This document shows positions 22,074 through 34,058 of a DNA stretch of 64,000 nt, in pieces (the stretch's first letter is position 1; each line of letters starts with the position of its first letter). The DNA is taken from the NCBI GenBank assembly GCA_029378245.1, contig JARKIF010000012.1:1302001-1366000 (forward strand). The letters run 5' to 3'. The DNA is from Roridomyces roridus (lineage: Eukaryota > Basidiomycota > Agaricomycetes > Agaricales > Mycenaceae). Both the position numbers and the translations under genes were made by a program. Under the pieces are notes generated by a model. It searched no databases. It was not told the origin of the DNA and saw nothing but the letters and a program-made list of their open reading frames with translations.

Positions 22074-22615
22074 TAGGGCTCCGACCCGGCCGTTGACGGC
22101 GACGGCCGTCGCTCTGACGGCCGTCATGGGAGGTCGGACGGGCCCCACCCGGCCGTCAGACCATGTTGCGAGGCCTCAAAACGGCCGGGTGGTACCCGTC
22201 AGACCCGTCACGGCCGTCATGACGGGTCAGAGTGGTGTCAGCCCGTGCCTCCTGCTAAATCAACCATCAGATTGATGTCAACGTGAATGCGGGCAGTCAA
22301 AATCACGGCTTGGTACTGCGGAAGCCTCCAGAAGCGCAGTACGTGGCAGTAGTGGCCATCGAGAAGACTGCCGATGATCTGGATGCGCAATCGTGGAGTA
22401 TCAAATGATACCGGCAGCTCGGCATGGGTAATTAGCCGAGGACCCGTCGCGACCCGTCATGAGCCGTCGACGGACGGGGAAGGGTGACCCGTCATGGCTC
22501 TAACCCGACCCGGACCCGGCCGTCAAGATTTTGGCTTCGAGCGCGAAACGGACGGCCCGGCACCTGTCACGACGGGTCGTCAACCCGTCATTTTGACGGT
22601 CGGGTCGGAGCCCTA
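22074..22615. mobile_element. 542-bp hAT MITE, 8-bp TSD CATGTGAC
   Basis: TIR TAGGGCTCCGACCCGGCCGT and its inverse (one mismatch). CATGTGAC is at 22066-22073 and 22616-22623. GACGGCCGTC/GACGGGTC repeats fill the subterminal parts. It sits in the short intergenic region between two divergent F-box genes, where it would separate their promoters. Confidence 0.93.
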
Positions 22616-22663
22616 CATGTGACATCGCCACTCGCTCTTGTTTTCGACCACCATCCCGATATT

Positions 22664-24043
22664 ATGTCTGCCCTTGCTCCGGAGCTTATAGACCTCATAC
22701 TTTCACATCTCCACCCACTATCCACAACACCGAGCAAGAGCGATAACGTCCTGGACAAGGAAGCAGCCCACAGCGTCGGAAAATGTGCCCTCCTTTGCAA
22801 GGCGTGGCTCCCGCGTAGCCGGCGCATCCTTTTCTACCGACTCAGCGTTCGCAAATGGGCGGCCCATGGTCTTGCCAAGTAGAGTGTAGCACGAATACAT
22901 ATTCACGAATATGAATATTCATCAAACTTTGAAAACTGATATTCGCATTCGCACGAATATTGATGGCAAATATTCGTGTATTTGTAAGCAGTATTCGCGA
23001 ATATTCACGAGTGGCAACTATTCAGATTCAGCACCTCTGGATACTCATTTAAAGTGGGTGGTTGCAAGCTATCTGCAGGCAAAGTGCTATATCAGCTTCA
23101 GAGAGCAGTGTGGGTAGTCTCAAGTGTCCTTCCCAGCAAGTTCCCAGTGGTGGTAGCTCGCAATGGGAGTCAAATCTTGACAGATTGACAGAAGGGCATG
23201 CCAAAATAGACGGATCACTGGGTATGTGTCATTGTACATGAAATATTCTATTGACTGATGTGTGTGCAGGGAACAAGTTGATTTGGCCGAGTGATGCCGA
23301 GTGATGCCGAGTGATGCCGACGGATCAATCTTCCAAAGTGAGCTCTGATATCACGTTGATCAAGTCAGGATTAGCCGACGAATATTTGCGAATATTGACT
23401 TTTCCAAAACCTGATATTCACATTCGCGCGAATAGCACAGCCACAGCCATTCACGAGTACGAATATTCGGTATTCGCGAATACACAGCCACGAATATTCG
23501 TGACATTCGCCATTCGTGCTACACCCTATTGCCAAGCTATTTCGCACACCCGAGCGTCTCACCTTCCTTCCCTTCATCCGAGTGCTCGATCTCTGCGAAG
23601 GGCTTGCCGAGGATCGTTGGATGCTCACCGTCTTTCCCAAAATCTCGAACACCTTCCCACATCCATAATCACCTCCCTTGTACTAAAATACGGCAACTTC
23701 TTGTTCTTCGGCTGGCACTCGTTCCCGCAATTTGATCTGCCTGGCCTCACCCATCTCCAAATTGAGGGACATGACATGTCCGACTTAGCCGCTGTAGTCC
23801 AGTTCGTGGCATGTTGGCCGGAATTGGTCTCGCTGAAGTTGTGGCCAGAGTCCGAAGATTGGGGCCAAGGAACTCTTCCGGTCGCGGGTTCGAGTGCTCC
23901 TGTGACATTGCGACACCTGGAGTTTCGGTGCGCACAGATGGGACCGGTGCTGGAATGGATCCAAGAATCCCATGTGCCTCTCTCCTCCGTTCTGATCGAC
24001 GACGGGCATATGCTTCGAGCGAATGATCAGTGCATGCAGCTGG
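22664..24043 (+). pseudogene. Divergent F-box gene, broken by a hAT MITE and a mariner-like element
   Basis: It starts MSALAPELIDLILSHLHPL, an F-box-like motif, then ALLCKAWLPRSRRILFYRL. The hAT MITE at 22880-23528 interrupts it after HGLAK. Reading resumes LFRTPERLTFLPFIRVLDLC; a one-base frameshift near 23650 precedes LPTSIITSLVLKYGNFLFFG and a leucine-rich region (LPGLTHLQIEG, LVSLKLWPESEDW, LRHLEFRCAQMG). The C-terminus is lost at the element that starts at 24046. This clade of agaric F-box proteins is typically about 350-450 residues. Confidence 0.8.
22880..23528. mobile_element. 649-bp hAT MITE, 8-bp TSD TTGCCAAG
   Basis: The ends are TAGAGTGTAGCACGAAT and TAGGGTGTAGCACGAAT (inverted), with TTGCCAAG at 22872-22879 and 23529-23536. 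It is rich in ATTCGCGAATA-like repeats and has a short GTGATGCCGA tandem at 23288-23325. No gene. Confidence 0.93.
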
Positions 24044-24045
24044 TA

Positions 24046-27000
24046 CAGTAAATGTTTTGCAAAAAACCACACTATGTAATAGACAGCTATTTTGCAAAGT
24101 GTCCAACTAGTTGGCGTACAGCCGCCGGAGAGCCTATATATGGCATATATGGCTCGGGAATCACTGCAGGTATCAGGCCTTCACTGGATTTCTGATATAG
24201 ATAATCAACCATCAATCCCAACTGCAACCCATCAGAATGCACACATCCGGCATACATGGCACCATCATTGCATCAAAAAATCAAAGTTGTAGAGCTGATT
24301 CACAGCTACAGGAGCTGTCAACATATGTTTTAGCTCAAAATGCTTGGTTGGCCTGAAAAATGCAAAATACTTTTTCAAACCAGAGTCTTTTCAACTAGGT
24401 TCCAATATAAAGTGTCTCAAAAGTATATTGAAGTCGTCTGCCAATCATATGCTCACATTTGCTGGGAGGAGACGGTGTTTTGAATGGACTGGGTTATTAT
24501 AAGGGAAGATTCCAGTTGAGCCCATGGATACAATCCTCCCCGCACATGTCATATCATAGTTTGCTTTGTCTACTTGTACAGTGCTCTTTCTATTTGATAC
24601 CCTTTTGCTGGAGCTCCCGGGTTCAATCCCCCTCACTCTCTTTTTTTCTGTTCTTTTTATTGGATATGAGCCCAAACCATCTCTCAACTACACAGATTTG
24701 AGTTGAAAGCTAAAATTCTCACCCACACTGACTGCTATTGAAGTTTGATCTGAGTTTGATGGGCAATTCCGAATGTAGCCACTATGCTTTTGTCCCAAAG
24801 AGGAAATTTTCGACTTTGTGCCCTTCCCGCGCTTTCCGTGTTGTTGTGTGGGAGAATTTGCACCAGAGGATCCTTCCTCTATTGCATTTATGCATGCTTG
24901 AAGACATCTGAGTATCCAATGTCATTGTTTCAGGGCTCTAATTGCTGAAATAGACTGTGGTTGGCTGATCTGTTGATATGACTTGCACTTTAGCTCTCCA
25001 ATCACCACTTAATACCTCCAATGACTAGTGCCATGAGTAACCATGAGCCCTAACTAATTTTGCTAGGATACACATGCTCTCAAGGTGCCCTGTGGATGAT
25101 TCAGTGAGAATGTTGATCTCAATGATAACCCTGATAGAATCCACGGAACTTCTGATCCTACTGTTTCTCAAGTGCAGTAAATGTCACACTACCATTTTTG
25201 AGTAGCCTTGAACTGGACAGTATCCCACAGACAGGGATACTGTGTGAGGTTGGCTGGGGAAGACTGGTGCTTACATTGCATCTACCCTGGGATCTTCCAG
25301 GTCATTCCCATGGCTCAGGACGTATTCTGAACTTCCCAGGTACGATCTGGAGCCAAAGATCACCAGTTAATGCAGTGATAAACATGAGTTTCATGGACAT
25401 ACATTTCTAGATCAATTGATTGAATGAGCACCAAGGAGACCATTCAGACCGGATTGGAGACTGAAAACGGGCACAGTGAACCTACAGGATCCTTAAGATG
25501 CTTTGGTTTATCAGATTTGGTCAAGAATTGACAGAGTTCTGTTCAAGTGGTCTCCGAGCAAATGGCCAAAATCTTACCCTACAACCCGAACACCCCATGA
25601 CCCATTCAGATGCAACCTGTGCATGTTCCACTTCCAATGTATGTCTTGACCAGAAATATCATACTCCACCCAGGTTTGAGCACCTAATTTGAGCTCCATA
25701 ACCTTCCAGAGGGTGAATTTGTGGCATCAGTGCAAAATGATGTTGGTTGTAATTCATGCTACACCTCACTGAATCTTTGGTTTCTTGAGTCAAACAGGTG
25801 ATCTAAGTCTATTGAATGCCTAATAGGCCATGGGACTGGTCACAGCAACTGCACAGGAGGAAATGTATGGCAGACTTCATTTTACCCAAATTGTGTAAGT
25901 ATCCCTATGGCATGAGAAAGCACCATGAAGCTGACATCAAATTCGAGGTTGGGGAGCTTCTGGGTAGCCCACAGCCTGTGGGATCAGACAGGATAGTCAC
26001 TCTATCAGCACATACCACAGCATCACCAGCTGGGTTGATGCACCAGCTATGCCTCCACATCATTTTTGGTGCTTGGTATTGACACATAAAATTCATTGAA
26101 ACATCTGTAGAAGCACCATGGAGAAGGCTCTCAAGGCTTGACCAACAATAGCAGATACTGTATTGGGTGGAAAAATGTGATCACTATACAACCCATACAG
26201 CCTCTTGGTTACCCTTTGTAGGGCTCCAATGGAAGCCAAAGGATGTAAGATGGTTGAAACTTCAATGCCTGGGCAGAATTCAGCCCAATGAGTAAGGAGT
26301 CCTCTCAAATGCACTCCAAACTGCCAAAACTTCCTTTTTGGGAAGAAAGCGTTGTGGCTCCGGATTGACAGCTGCCAATCAGTGGTTGGATTCAACCTGG
26401 ATTCAACTATTTCCTGTGATTGTAACACATTGCAGACCTTGGAGTTATAATGATGCATGTTGTGAAAGTATGGCAGCAATTAAAAAAGGACAGGAAAACA
26501 AGACAGAAAAAAAAGACATATCCGGGGTTTGAACCCAGAGCAAAAGGACACATGAGTGGAAGATTAAGGGAGTGTGTTACATATAGACTACACAAGCATA
26601 CAAGTAGGTGCTTGTCTGTGTATATCTACCTGGTGAGCTCCTCTCAAATCACAATGTTGATTGTCATTATGATGCTGATTTTTGGGCGGTATTTTGAATC
26701 TCACAGACCAACCACATATTCTCAGGCACAACTTTATTGGGATGTTCAGTAGCTCGGAGGGAGGGCTACAACTTTGATCTCATCATCATTTTTTGATGGC
26801 CGCTCCAATGCCAGGCCAATATGACCACCAATTGATACTGCACCGGTCCTGCGCTGATGGCCTGCATGCCACAATTGATGCCATCAGCCATGCCATCACC
26901 TCTGTGCACGATTGATCTGGCAACATGAGAAATGATGAACTGGGTGATCCGAGCGCCAGCCGGGCCAGAGATATCGGATTGAAGACCTGATTGAGATAGA

Positions 27001-27071
27001 TAATATTTAGTTGGACATTTTGCAAAAGACCTGTCCATTACATAGTATGGTCTTTTGCAAAAGACCTACTG
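24046..27071. mobile_element. 3.0-kb mariner-like element, TA TSD, no transposase seen
   Basis: TIRs of about 65 bp start CAGTA and share TTTTGCAAAA, ACTATGTAAT and TCCAACTA blocks. TA is at 24044-24045 and 27072-27073. It truncates the F-box gene. The interior is AT-rich and I find no DDE transposase. Two tRNA-like modules face each other: plus at 24548-24640 (CCGGGTTCAATCCCC) and minus at 26519-26605 (GGGTTCAAACCCCGG). Most of the 3 kb is unexplained non-coding sequence. Confidence 0.75.
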
Positions 27072-27356
27072 TATCTAGTGGTGCATGGGGACGAAAACCC
27101 AGACCGCCGCCGGTTTTTGTTACGTCCCGTTCCAACTTCATCCAAACTCCGGACTCCGATTCCTTTAACCGGAGTTTCTTTGACCGGAGTTCCGGTTCCT
27201 TGACCCAACTCCGGACCCATCCCATCTGTAAGGCCGAGTCCTGCTTCTCGGACTACACCGGGTATTTTGGTTATTCACATGAAAAAGGAACCTTGACAGG
27301 ATATTCATCTGACATGCTCTGGATCGACATCCACTTGATCACTCCGTGTGGACTTA

Positions 27357-29051
27357 CAGCTCTGTGCGGAACATAGGGCGCGGCTCGATTTTTGTCAAAT
27401 TTTGTGAGATTTCGATCACTTGCAGTATTTGCGCTGTTCTGAGTTCAAATCTCGTCCGATTATCTTCAAACATGGACCAAACGATTCTTACAATTTTTTT
27501 TACAGTGCACAGGACATGCAAATCAATTAAATGATGCTGTCATTGGACCGAATCACATCAAACAGTGTTTTTTCACTGTTGTGCACTCTGGATGGCATTG
27601 TCAGTAGATCATAGTATCGGAGAGCGCGGAACAACTGGAGGGAGTATTATTACAGTGCGCCAGAGGCTCATTTTGACAACGGTGACCGTCTGTGGGACGA
27701 AATACACCTGTGAATGATGCCCCCTGTTTCTCCACAGGCCATGTCCCTCTGGGTTGATATCACACTAAATGAGGACCCTCACACACTCCGAGATACCAGG
27801 GAGAGTGATTTGACAGCGTCTTGAGACATAGGAGTCCCCCAGTAGTTGTCACGACAAGACTTGTTTCACGCGTCCAACAGCGGTAAGATGCTGTGGATTG
27901 GGTAGTGCGCTACTAAAGCTCGTAAAATGAACTGAATAAAAGTCTAGGAGAGGGTACAGAATACGACGACTAGCTACTGCTTTTATACTATGAGGAATAG
28001 ATCTACGATGCTACACTAATTGTCCTGGCTTCCGACATGCACTATTGTCCTGCACCGTTGTCGTCTCCTATTGTCATGTCTACACCGTGTTCATCATAGA
28101 AGCCTGTCATGATCTGACAGTTCACTGATCGAAAACTCCTTCCCTCATCCACGCTGTCGTTCATAAATATGAAACTGTCCCACGGCTTTAAATAATGTCT
28201 TCCTCGGCTTCTTCCTCAATCCGATCGAGACGGGGTTCCCAGGACTTTAGCGCTGTACGGCGCCAATGCTTATCTGGTTTGTTTGGCGTTGTCACGTGCG
28301 CAAATAGATCAGCGCGTGACAGTAGTTACTTGCAGTGTAGATGGTTGAAATTCATGCCCCCTCGTGCCGTGGCCTCGTAAATGACAGGAACAGCTCATCT
28401 GAGTGCCCTAAGAGCTGTAAAACCACCATGGGAATCGATTGGTTCATATCCAAACGTAATCCGAGAAGAATTGGGCTCAGGACACCTTAATCAGTCAGAA
28501 AGATCCAAGTTTGACAGGCATATTACGTAAACTGCAACTGACGGCGTCGGGCACCGTTCTGCTCGATGCCCAGGGTGCAGATTGACCTCGGATGTGGTGG
28601 GGTAGCTGACTGGGATGTTTCCACACGGCGCCACATGCGCGGTTTGAAAAGTGTGGCCCGCCATGAGCTGAGATGAAGCTACCAGGGATGGCTGCAGACT
28701 TCGACACACCCGCTTTCTCATCATCCATCTGGAAGCAAAATAAGACTTTGGCGCACTGTATCTAACCTACTAGAGTACCTCAGTTGAATATGGGGACCCC
28801 AGAAAGTTCCATTCCTCCACTGGTGTGTAAATAGTCGAAATTGATTGTTTGGGTCTTGCAGGCGAGGTGTACCTTAAAACAATTGGTCCGAGTACCCTAT
28901 GCACTGTATAAGACCCGTCCGAATCATTTGGTTCATGTCCGAAGGCAATCAGACCAGAAATGAGCTCACAACAGGGCATTTACTGAAAGTGATCGAAATC
29001 AGCACAATTTTGACAAAGATCGAGCCGCGCCCTATGTTCCGCAAAGAGCTG
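27357..29051. mobile_element. 1.7-kb mariner-like element, TA TSD, containing a second one
   Basis: TIRs longer than 60 bp start CAGCTCT(G/T)TGCGGAACAT, share GGGCGCGGCTCGAT, and are flanked by TA at 27355-27356 and 29052-29053. Weaker inverted similarity continues inward. No transposase gene is visible. Confidence 0.8.
27653..28758. mobile_element. 1.1-kb mariner-like element nested in 27357-29051
   Basis: The ends are CAGTGCGCCAGAG and CAGTGCGCCAAAG (inverted), with TA at 27651-27652 and 28759-28760. It is about 1.1 kb without an open gene. It must be younger than its host element. Confidence 0.7.
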
Positions 29052-29458
29052 TAATCACCTTATATCCACTTAGCCGGTTATGTCCGTTCTCAAGTCTATT
29101 TTAGTGTCTTGACAAATATCTCTCACACTTAGTATATAAGACTTTCCTTTTGTACTCAGTACTTCAGTTTGATTATCGACGTTCTTGGTGCATTCCTTCC
29201 ACCTTGGTCTATCCGAGCCCCTCCTCTCTCCGATCGGATTCCTCATCTCACATTGCTGGGCAGACGGTCACCCTCGACCTTAGTGGTGTCACCGTTCCTC
29301 CGACAATCGTCCCGGAACTCCGGTCCAACTTTCCTCCGGTTCTTTTAAACATCGAACCGGAACTCCGGTCCAAATCTTCTCCGGGCGATTTTATCCCTGC
29401 TACATTCTTCTCTCGGATCCGACACCTAACAGTATAATCAAACTCAACTGCCCACGCC
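29052..29458 (+). promoter_or_regulatory. Leader of the second Gypsy gag with TATA box
   Basis: TATATAAG at 29133-29140 lies about 320 bp before the gag ATG, as in an LTR promoter or leader. Repeats of the form CCGGAACTCCGGTCCAA occur at 29308-29380, and related CCGGAGTT repeats at 27140-27220. I could not define LTR ends. Confidence 0.4.
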
Positions 29459-30409
29459 ATGTACAGGTTTCCCCTCACTCCGGAACAGGACCAGCGCCGG
29501 CGTGCCTCTGTGATCCACAGTCAAATTCCTTTCATCACGCCGAGGGCTTTTGGTCCTGCCTCACCTCTGCCACCATCTCTGGACGAATGGTCTGTTCCAT
29601 CCTATTCCGCTCCGGACGTTTTTGGCTCACCTCCATTTTCCTCTCCTTCCCACGGAAATCCTTTCATCCGTGGGTTTGCCGGTTATCCGGAGGAGCCTCC
29701 ACAGACTCCAGCGGCGCCTCACCTTGCCAATGCCTTCAATGGCGGCCATTTCGGGTCTGCGTCAGTTCACCCTGACAATTATCCATTTGTGCAGCCACCA
29801 CGTAGTGCAGGTGCAGGTCCGCCAGGGAACTACAACCCTGGTACCCCGGTTCCGGGTGCTGGAGCAGGAGGAGGTGGAAATATGGGCGGCAACATTCCTC
29901 CGGGTCACCAGAACCCGGCTACGGAGGCCGCTCCCGGAGGTTGGGGAGCCCATCCGGGGTTTCCTCCGGTACATCCTCCCACGAGTGCAGAGCTGCATCA
30001 AGCCATGGCGGACACACTCCGGGCCTTCTCCGAGTGTGCTCAGGCATTTGCGGCTCGAGTTCATGATCACACCTCCCGTTCCACCCGGTCTTTTATTGGT
30101 CACCCAGATGTCTTCAATGGCTCCGATCCGGCTCAATTTCGCCCATTCCTCACCCAATGCATCCTCCATTTCGGCGAGCGCCCACAGGACTTTCAAACAG
30201 ACGACAGCAAAATAATATTCGTCATGTCCTACCTCTCCGATCGGGCCTTTGCACACTTCTGTCCGGTCATCTACAATCCGGTTCCACCTCCCTGGGATGG
30301 TAATTTTCAAGCCTTCTCCCAGGAGCCTTACAATTGCTTTGGACCCCCGGACGCGGCTGGAGATGCTTTCGAGGATATGTTGCGGCTGGAGATGCCATCC
30401 ACGGAGAAC

Positions 30410-30654
30410 CACCTGTGCGACCCACATACTTAAGCCTGTAAGCTAGGTACCATGGCCCGTGGTACCAAGCTAGGAGGCATGAGTTCATGCTTTGGCCCCA
30501 TGCTGCCAGTCATGCCCCTGAGAAGTAAAAAAAGCTTTCAGTTATGCTCCTGTAGACCTAAGGTGAACGTGACAAGTCAGTACAGCTTATGTATGCCGCC
30601 GCCGACGTCACGTGTGCCCGACGTCCCGACGCCCGCCATGTCCAAAAAAGGAAA
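30410..30654 (+). repeat. Left TIR of the KDZ-type element
   Basis: It begins CACCTGTGCGACC and ends near CATGTCCAAAAAAGG. It matches the inverse of 33815-34058 with about a dozen differences, mostly transitions. Confidence 0.9.
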
Positions 30655-30770
30655 CTTTTTGGAAAAACGCATATAATTCGAGAGAAACATGAGGACACAT
30701 ATATAAGCGAAAAAGACATGATTTGTATCAAATACGAGATATTTTTGACGTGTCTGAAGACGGGACACCA

Positions 30771-33106
30771 CTATTCCTCCTCGACAAAGTCCGCAGGCAG
30801 CTGCCTTAACCCCGGAGGCCCCCTACCCTTCCTACCCTTCACCCCATTGAGCTTCGGTGCTGACTTGGTGGGAGGAGGAGCCGGTGCCGACTCGTTACGA
30901 GGAGGAGGAGGCAGCGTGTCATTACGAGGAGGAGGAGGCGGCGTGTCCTTGCGAGGAGGAGGAGGAGGCGTGTCGTTACGAGGACGAGGAGGCGTGTCGT
31001 TACGAGGAGGAGGAGGAGGCGTGTCATTACGAGGAGGAGGAGGAGGCGTCTCTTTACGGCGGGGCGGGGACTTGTTACGCCTTTGATCTGGCTTGTGCAA
31101 AGCGCGCGGCTTAGGGGGAGCGCGATGCTCCATTGCTGCATCTCTGCCCTTGGCGCGTTTGGTCGCCTTGGACTTCTCCCCCTCGTCCTCCCCCACACGC
31201 CGCTTGCGTTTCCCACCCGGCACCTCTGCCTCCTCCTCCTCGTCATCGCGGCTGCGGCGCTGTGTCTTCTTGGCCGGGCGCTCAACTTGCTTGGAGGCGG
31301 CCGACTTGCTGCTCGTCTTCTTGTCCTTCTTCTTGTCCTTCTCCTTCCTTCCCTTCCCACCCCGCTTCGTCTTCAGCTCCGCCGCCTTGGCCGCCTTCTT
31401 CTTCTTCGCCACAAGCGCCAGCAGCCGCTCGCGCTGCTCGGAACCTCTCGCCCGCCCCTGCACCATCTCCCAATCCTCCTCCTCCTCCTCCTCCTCCTCC
31501 TCCTCATTGTCGCTTCCCACACCCATCTCCACATCGCTATCATCCACCTCCTTGCGCTGGCTGCTCCTCGCCCCGCCTTTGCCCTTCCCGCCCTTCTTCG
31601 ATGACTTCGTCTTGATCTCCCCGCTGGCGAGCATGTCCTCGTGCTGCTCAATGAGCTTCTCCTTCTGCCTCGCATCGAGCTTCTTCCAGTGGCATTTGCC
31701 GGACTTCAGCGCCTCGTGGAGTATCTTGATGGTCGGGAGCGCGCCAATCTGGCCCGCGGGGAGGAACGGCACCTCCTTGGGCCAGTTGACGAGGCCCACA
31801 CCCTGCTTCTTGACGTGGACTTGACGAATTCGACGCGGCCAAGCGTGGCCTTCCGAACGAGCACTGTAGGTACATTAGTTGTATGTAGAGCAACGGAAAT
31901 AGATACACACAGTAATTCGTCTTGATCATGTCGCGGCACTCTTGCTGCAGCCCTTGGAGCTCCTTGTTTTGCGAGACTGTAGGTTTGTCAGGAAAGACTC
32001 GGTGATGCACATGGCGTACGTACCCTTGTCGCGTGATAATGCCCAAAGCTCATACATTCGCATCATGTCGGGGATGCTTTTCTTGAAGGCGTGGGGGATG
32101 AAGTCCGAGGCGGCGTCAGACTCCACCCAGTAGGTAGTCGTTTTGTCGTGGGCATTGGTGTGGGTGAAGAAGGCGCAGCCAATGACGCCGGTGCGCTCGG
32201 TCAGGGAAATCATCTGCGTTCGTTAGGCACGCAGCTCTCAGTGCACAGAGGGAGAGGGGGCGTACCTGGTCACCAATACTATCCACCATCTTCTTTGCGG
32301 TAATCTGGCAGGCAAGGTTGTTGGCGCGCGTTCCGTTGATCTGCGTCTCCCGTGTGGCCTTGTGGGCGGCCAATATCTCCTTCTCCATCTCGGGCGTGAT
32401 CTGCTCCCACAGCGATGGATCAGCCTCGACCATCCTACGGACGGCGGGCATCCGGAGCTTGGTACCAACAGGACGATCTGCAAACGCAGGTCAGTGAGTA
32501 CCACTTACGAGTCAGGAAGACAGAACACATACCTTTATTCACCACGTTCTTGGCAATCCAGGACATTTTGGCATTGTACACCCCAGATTCGCGCTTGTGC
32601 TTCCCGAGAGCAACGCCCATGGCACGCCGGCGCACTTCCTCCTTCTTCATCCCAAACTCCGCCGCAAGCTCGACAAAGCGTGCATCACGCTCCTTTTCAA
32701 GCTTGTGCAGCTCCCACTTGAGCTTGTCCAGCCGGTCATTCTTGGCAATGCGCTTGGTGGTCTGGACGGCACGCATACCAACACGAGTGCGACCGACATG
32801 CTTGCGCACGGGAACGCTGGGCTTGTGGGGATTGCGGGACCGGTGGCTGGTCGTGCCGACGCCTTCAAGTTCCAGCGCTTCGTCTTCCTCGTTCTCCCAC
32901 TCCTCACGGTCTTCGTCGAGATCAACGACTCGGCGTGCAATTCTTCGAGGAGGGGAGCGACTGCGAGAATGGCTGGGAGTGCGGCGGCGTGGACTGCGAG
33001 ACTCGGATTGGCCATGAGAGCTAGAGCGGTGTCGTCGAGTACTGCTAGACCGAGACTGAGTGCGGCCACGAGGAGGGGTGGAGCGCGAGCGTGAGGCCAT
33101 GGACAT
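30771..33106 (-). CDS. Cargo gene of the KDZ-type element: large basic/acidic nuclear-type protein
   Basis: Five exons, about 690 residues. Exon 1 ends near 32533; later exons begin about 32477, 32212, 31980 and 31865. All junctions can be read in frame with normal donors. The N-terminus is SR-rich (RSRSRSPPRR). An acidic patch and helical segments follow (DRLDKLKWELHKLEKERDAR, then MISLTERTGVIGCAFFTHTN and DMMRMYELWALSRDKG). Then come a conserved-looking block (VKKQGVGLVNWPKEVPFLP...HWKKLDARQKEKLIEQHEDM), lysine/glutamate-rich stretches and a tail of PPPPPRNDTP repeats. I know no catalytic domain for it. It may assist KDZ mobility, bind chromatin, or be plain cargo. No in-frame stop was seen. 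Confidence 0.7.
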
Positions 33107-33759
33107 TCCTGGGCGAATTCGACCTCCTACGCGACACTAATCCCCAAACGGTGGACCGGCCTTGGACACGCCCAGCTTATCGTCTCCAAATGGACGCCTA
33201 TTTCAAGATCCAGCGGGCCAAGGAGGAGATCAAGCGGCTCAACGTGGAAATCCCACGTGTTATCACCTGGATCCGTGATGAGAACCGGGAGCTGAAGGAG
33301 AAGGAGGCGGCATTGAGGAGAAGTGGAGGGAAGACGCCAGATGAGGCTCGGTGGGATCAGGCACTTGCGGTACAGGTCCGCCTGTATCGTGATCGTCGGG
33401 GAAGATTTGACTCCAGTCACCTGGAGCGCTTTCAAAAACTGGCGGGGAATCCGGGCTTTACGGGCTCCCTCCTACCCGGGAGGTCTGTGGAGCGGGAGGC
33501 TGCCAAACGCGCGAGGCGTGCTGCTAGGAGAGAGGTGGATAGAGAGTTGCTGGAGCGGCTGAATGGGGATTCCGATGATGATGCCGTGATGGAGGATCTC
33601 GAGGAAGCGCGACCGAGACGGCAGACCCAGCCCGATCAGCCTGATGATGATGATGAGGGTGAGGAAGCGCGGGAGGAGCGGGTGGCTGAGTTGATGTACA
33701 CCATCTCGCGGCTCGGTCTGGATGATGCCGAGCGCCCCCGTGCGGATCACGATGATTGA
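33091..33759 (+). pseudogene. C-terminal fragment of a CxC1-type KDZ transposase
   Basis: About 222 open codons: FDLLRDTNPQTVDRPWTRPA, FKIQRAKEEIKRLNVEIPRV, then LYRDRRGRFDSSHLERFQKL and NPGFTG, a pattern I associate with the tail of CxC1 KDZ transposases. The catalytic core is missing. It overlaps the start of the divergent cargo gene by 16 bp, which suggests a deletion or capture joint at about 33090-33115. The end is acidic. Confidence 0.65.
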
Positions 33760-33814
33760 TCTTTTTTTGAGGTCTGTATTTTTTTCTGTACTTTTACAAT
33801 TTTATTGCAAGAAT

Positions 33815-34058
33815 TTCCTTTTTTGGACATGGCGGGCGTCGGGACGTCGGGCACACGTGATGTCAGCGGCGGCATACATAAGCTGTACTGACTTGTCTTG
33901 TTCGCCCCATGTCTACAGGAGCATAACTGAAAGCTTTTTTTGCTTCTCAGGAGCATGACTGGCAGCATGGGGCCAAAGCATGAGCTCATGCCTCTTAGCT
34001 TGGTACCACGGGCCATGGTACCTAGCTTACAGGCTTAAGTATGTGGGTCGCACAGGTG
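33815..34058 (-). repeat. Right TIR of the KDZ-type element
   Basis: Inverse of 30410-30654, ending GGGTCGCACAGGTG before the TSD CGGAGAAC. Confidence 0.9.

Larger units (their letters stand above)
30410..34058. mobile_element. 3.65-kb KDZ-type cargo transposon, ~245-bp TIRs, 8-bp TSD
   Basis: TIRs 30410-30654 and 33815-34058 start CACCTGTGCGACCCACATAC and are about 95% identical. CGGAGAAC is duplicated at 30402-30409 and 34059-34066 inside the Gypsy gag. It carries a plus-strand fragment matching the C-terminal half of CxC1/KDZ transposases (33091-33759) and a divergent minus-strand five-exon gene (33106-30771) without disabling changes. I infer a non-autonomous KDZ derivative whose transposase N-terminus was replaced by cargo. 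KDZ elements are known to leave TSDs of about this length. Confidence 0.88.

Noticed and set aside
27080..27240. A further hAT element starting TAGTGGTGCATGGGG
   Set aside because: The start resembles hAT ends and subterminal CCGGAGTT repeats follow, but I found no matching right end or TSD.
31083..31824. Long plus-strand open frames over the cargo gene
   Set aside because: They are antisense to a gene with a repetitive, low-complexity, stop-poor composition, and their products are Leu/Ser/Pro-rich with no domain.
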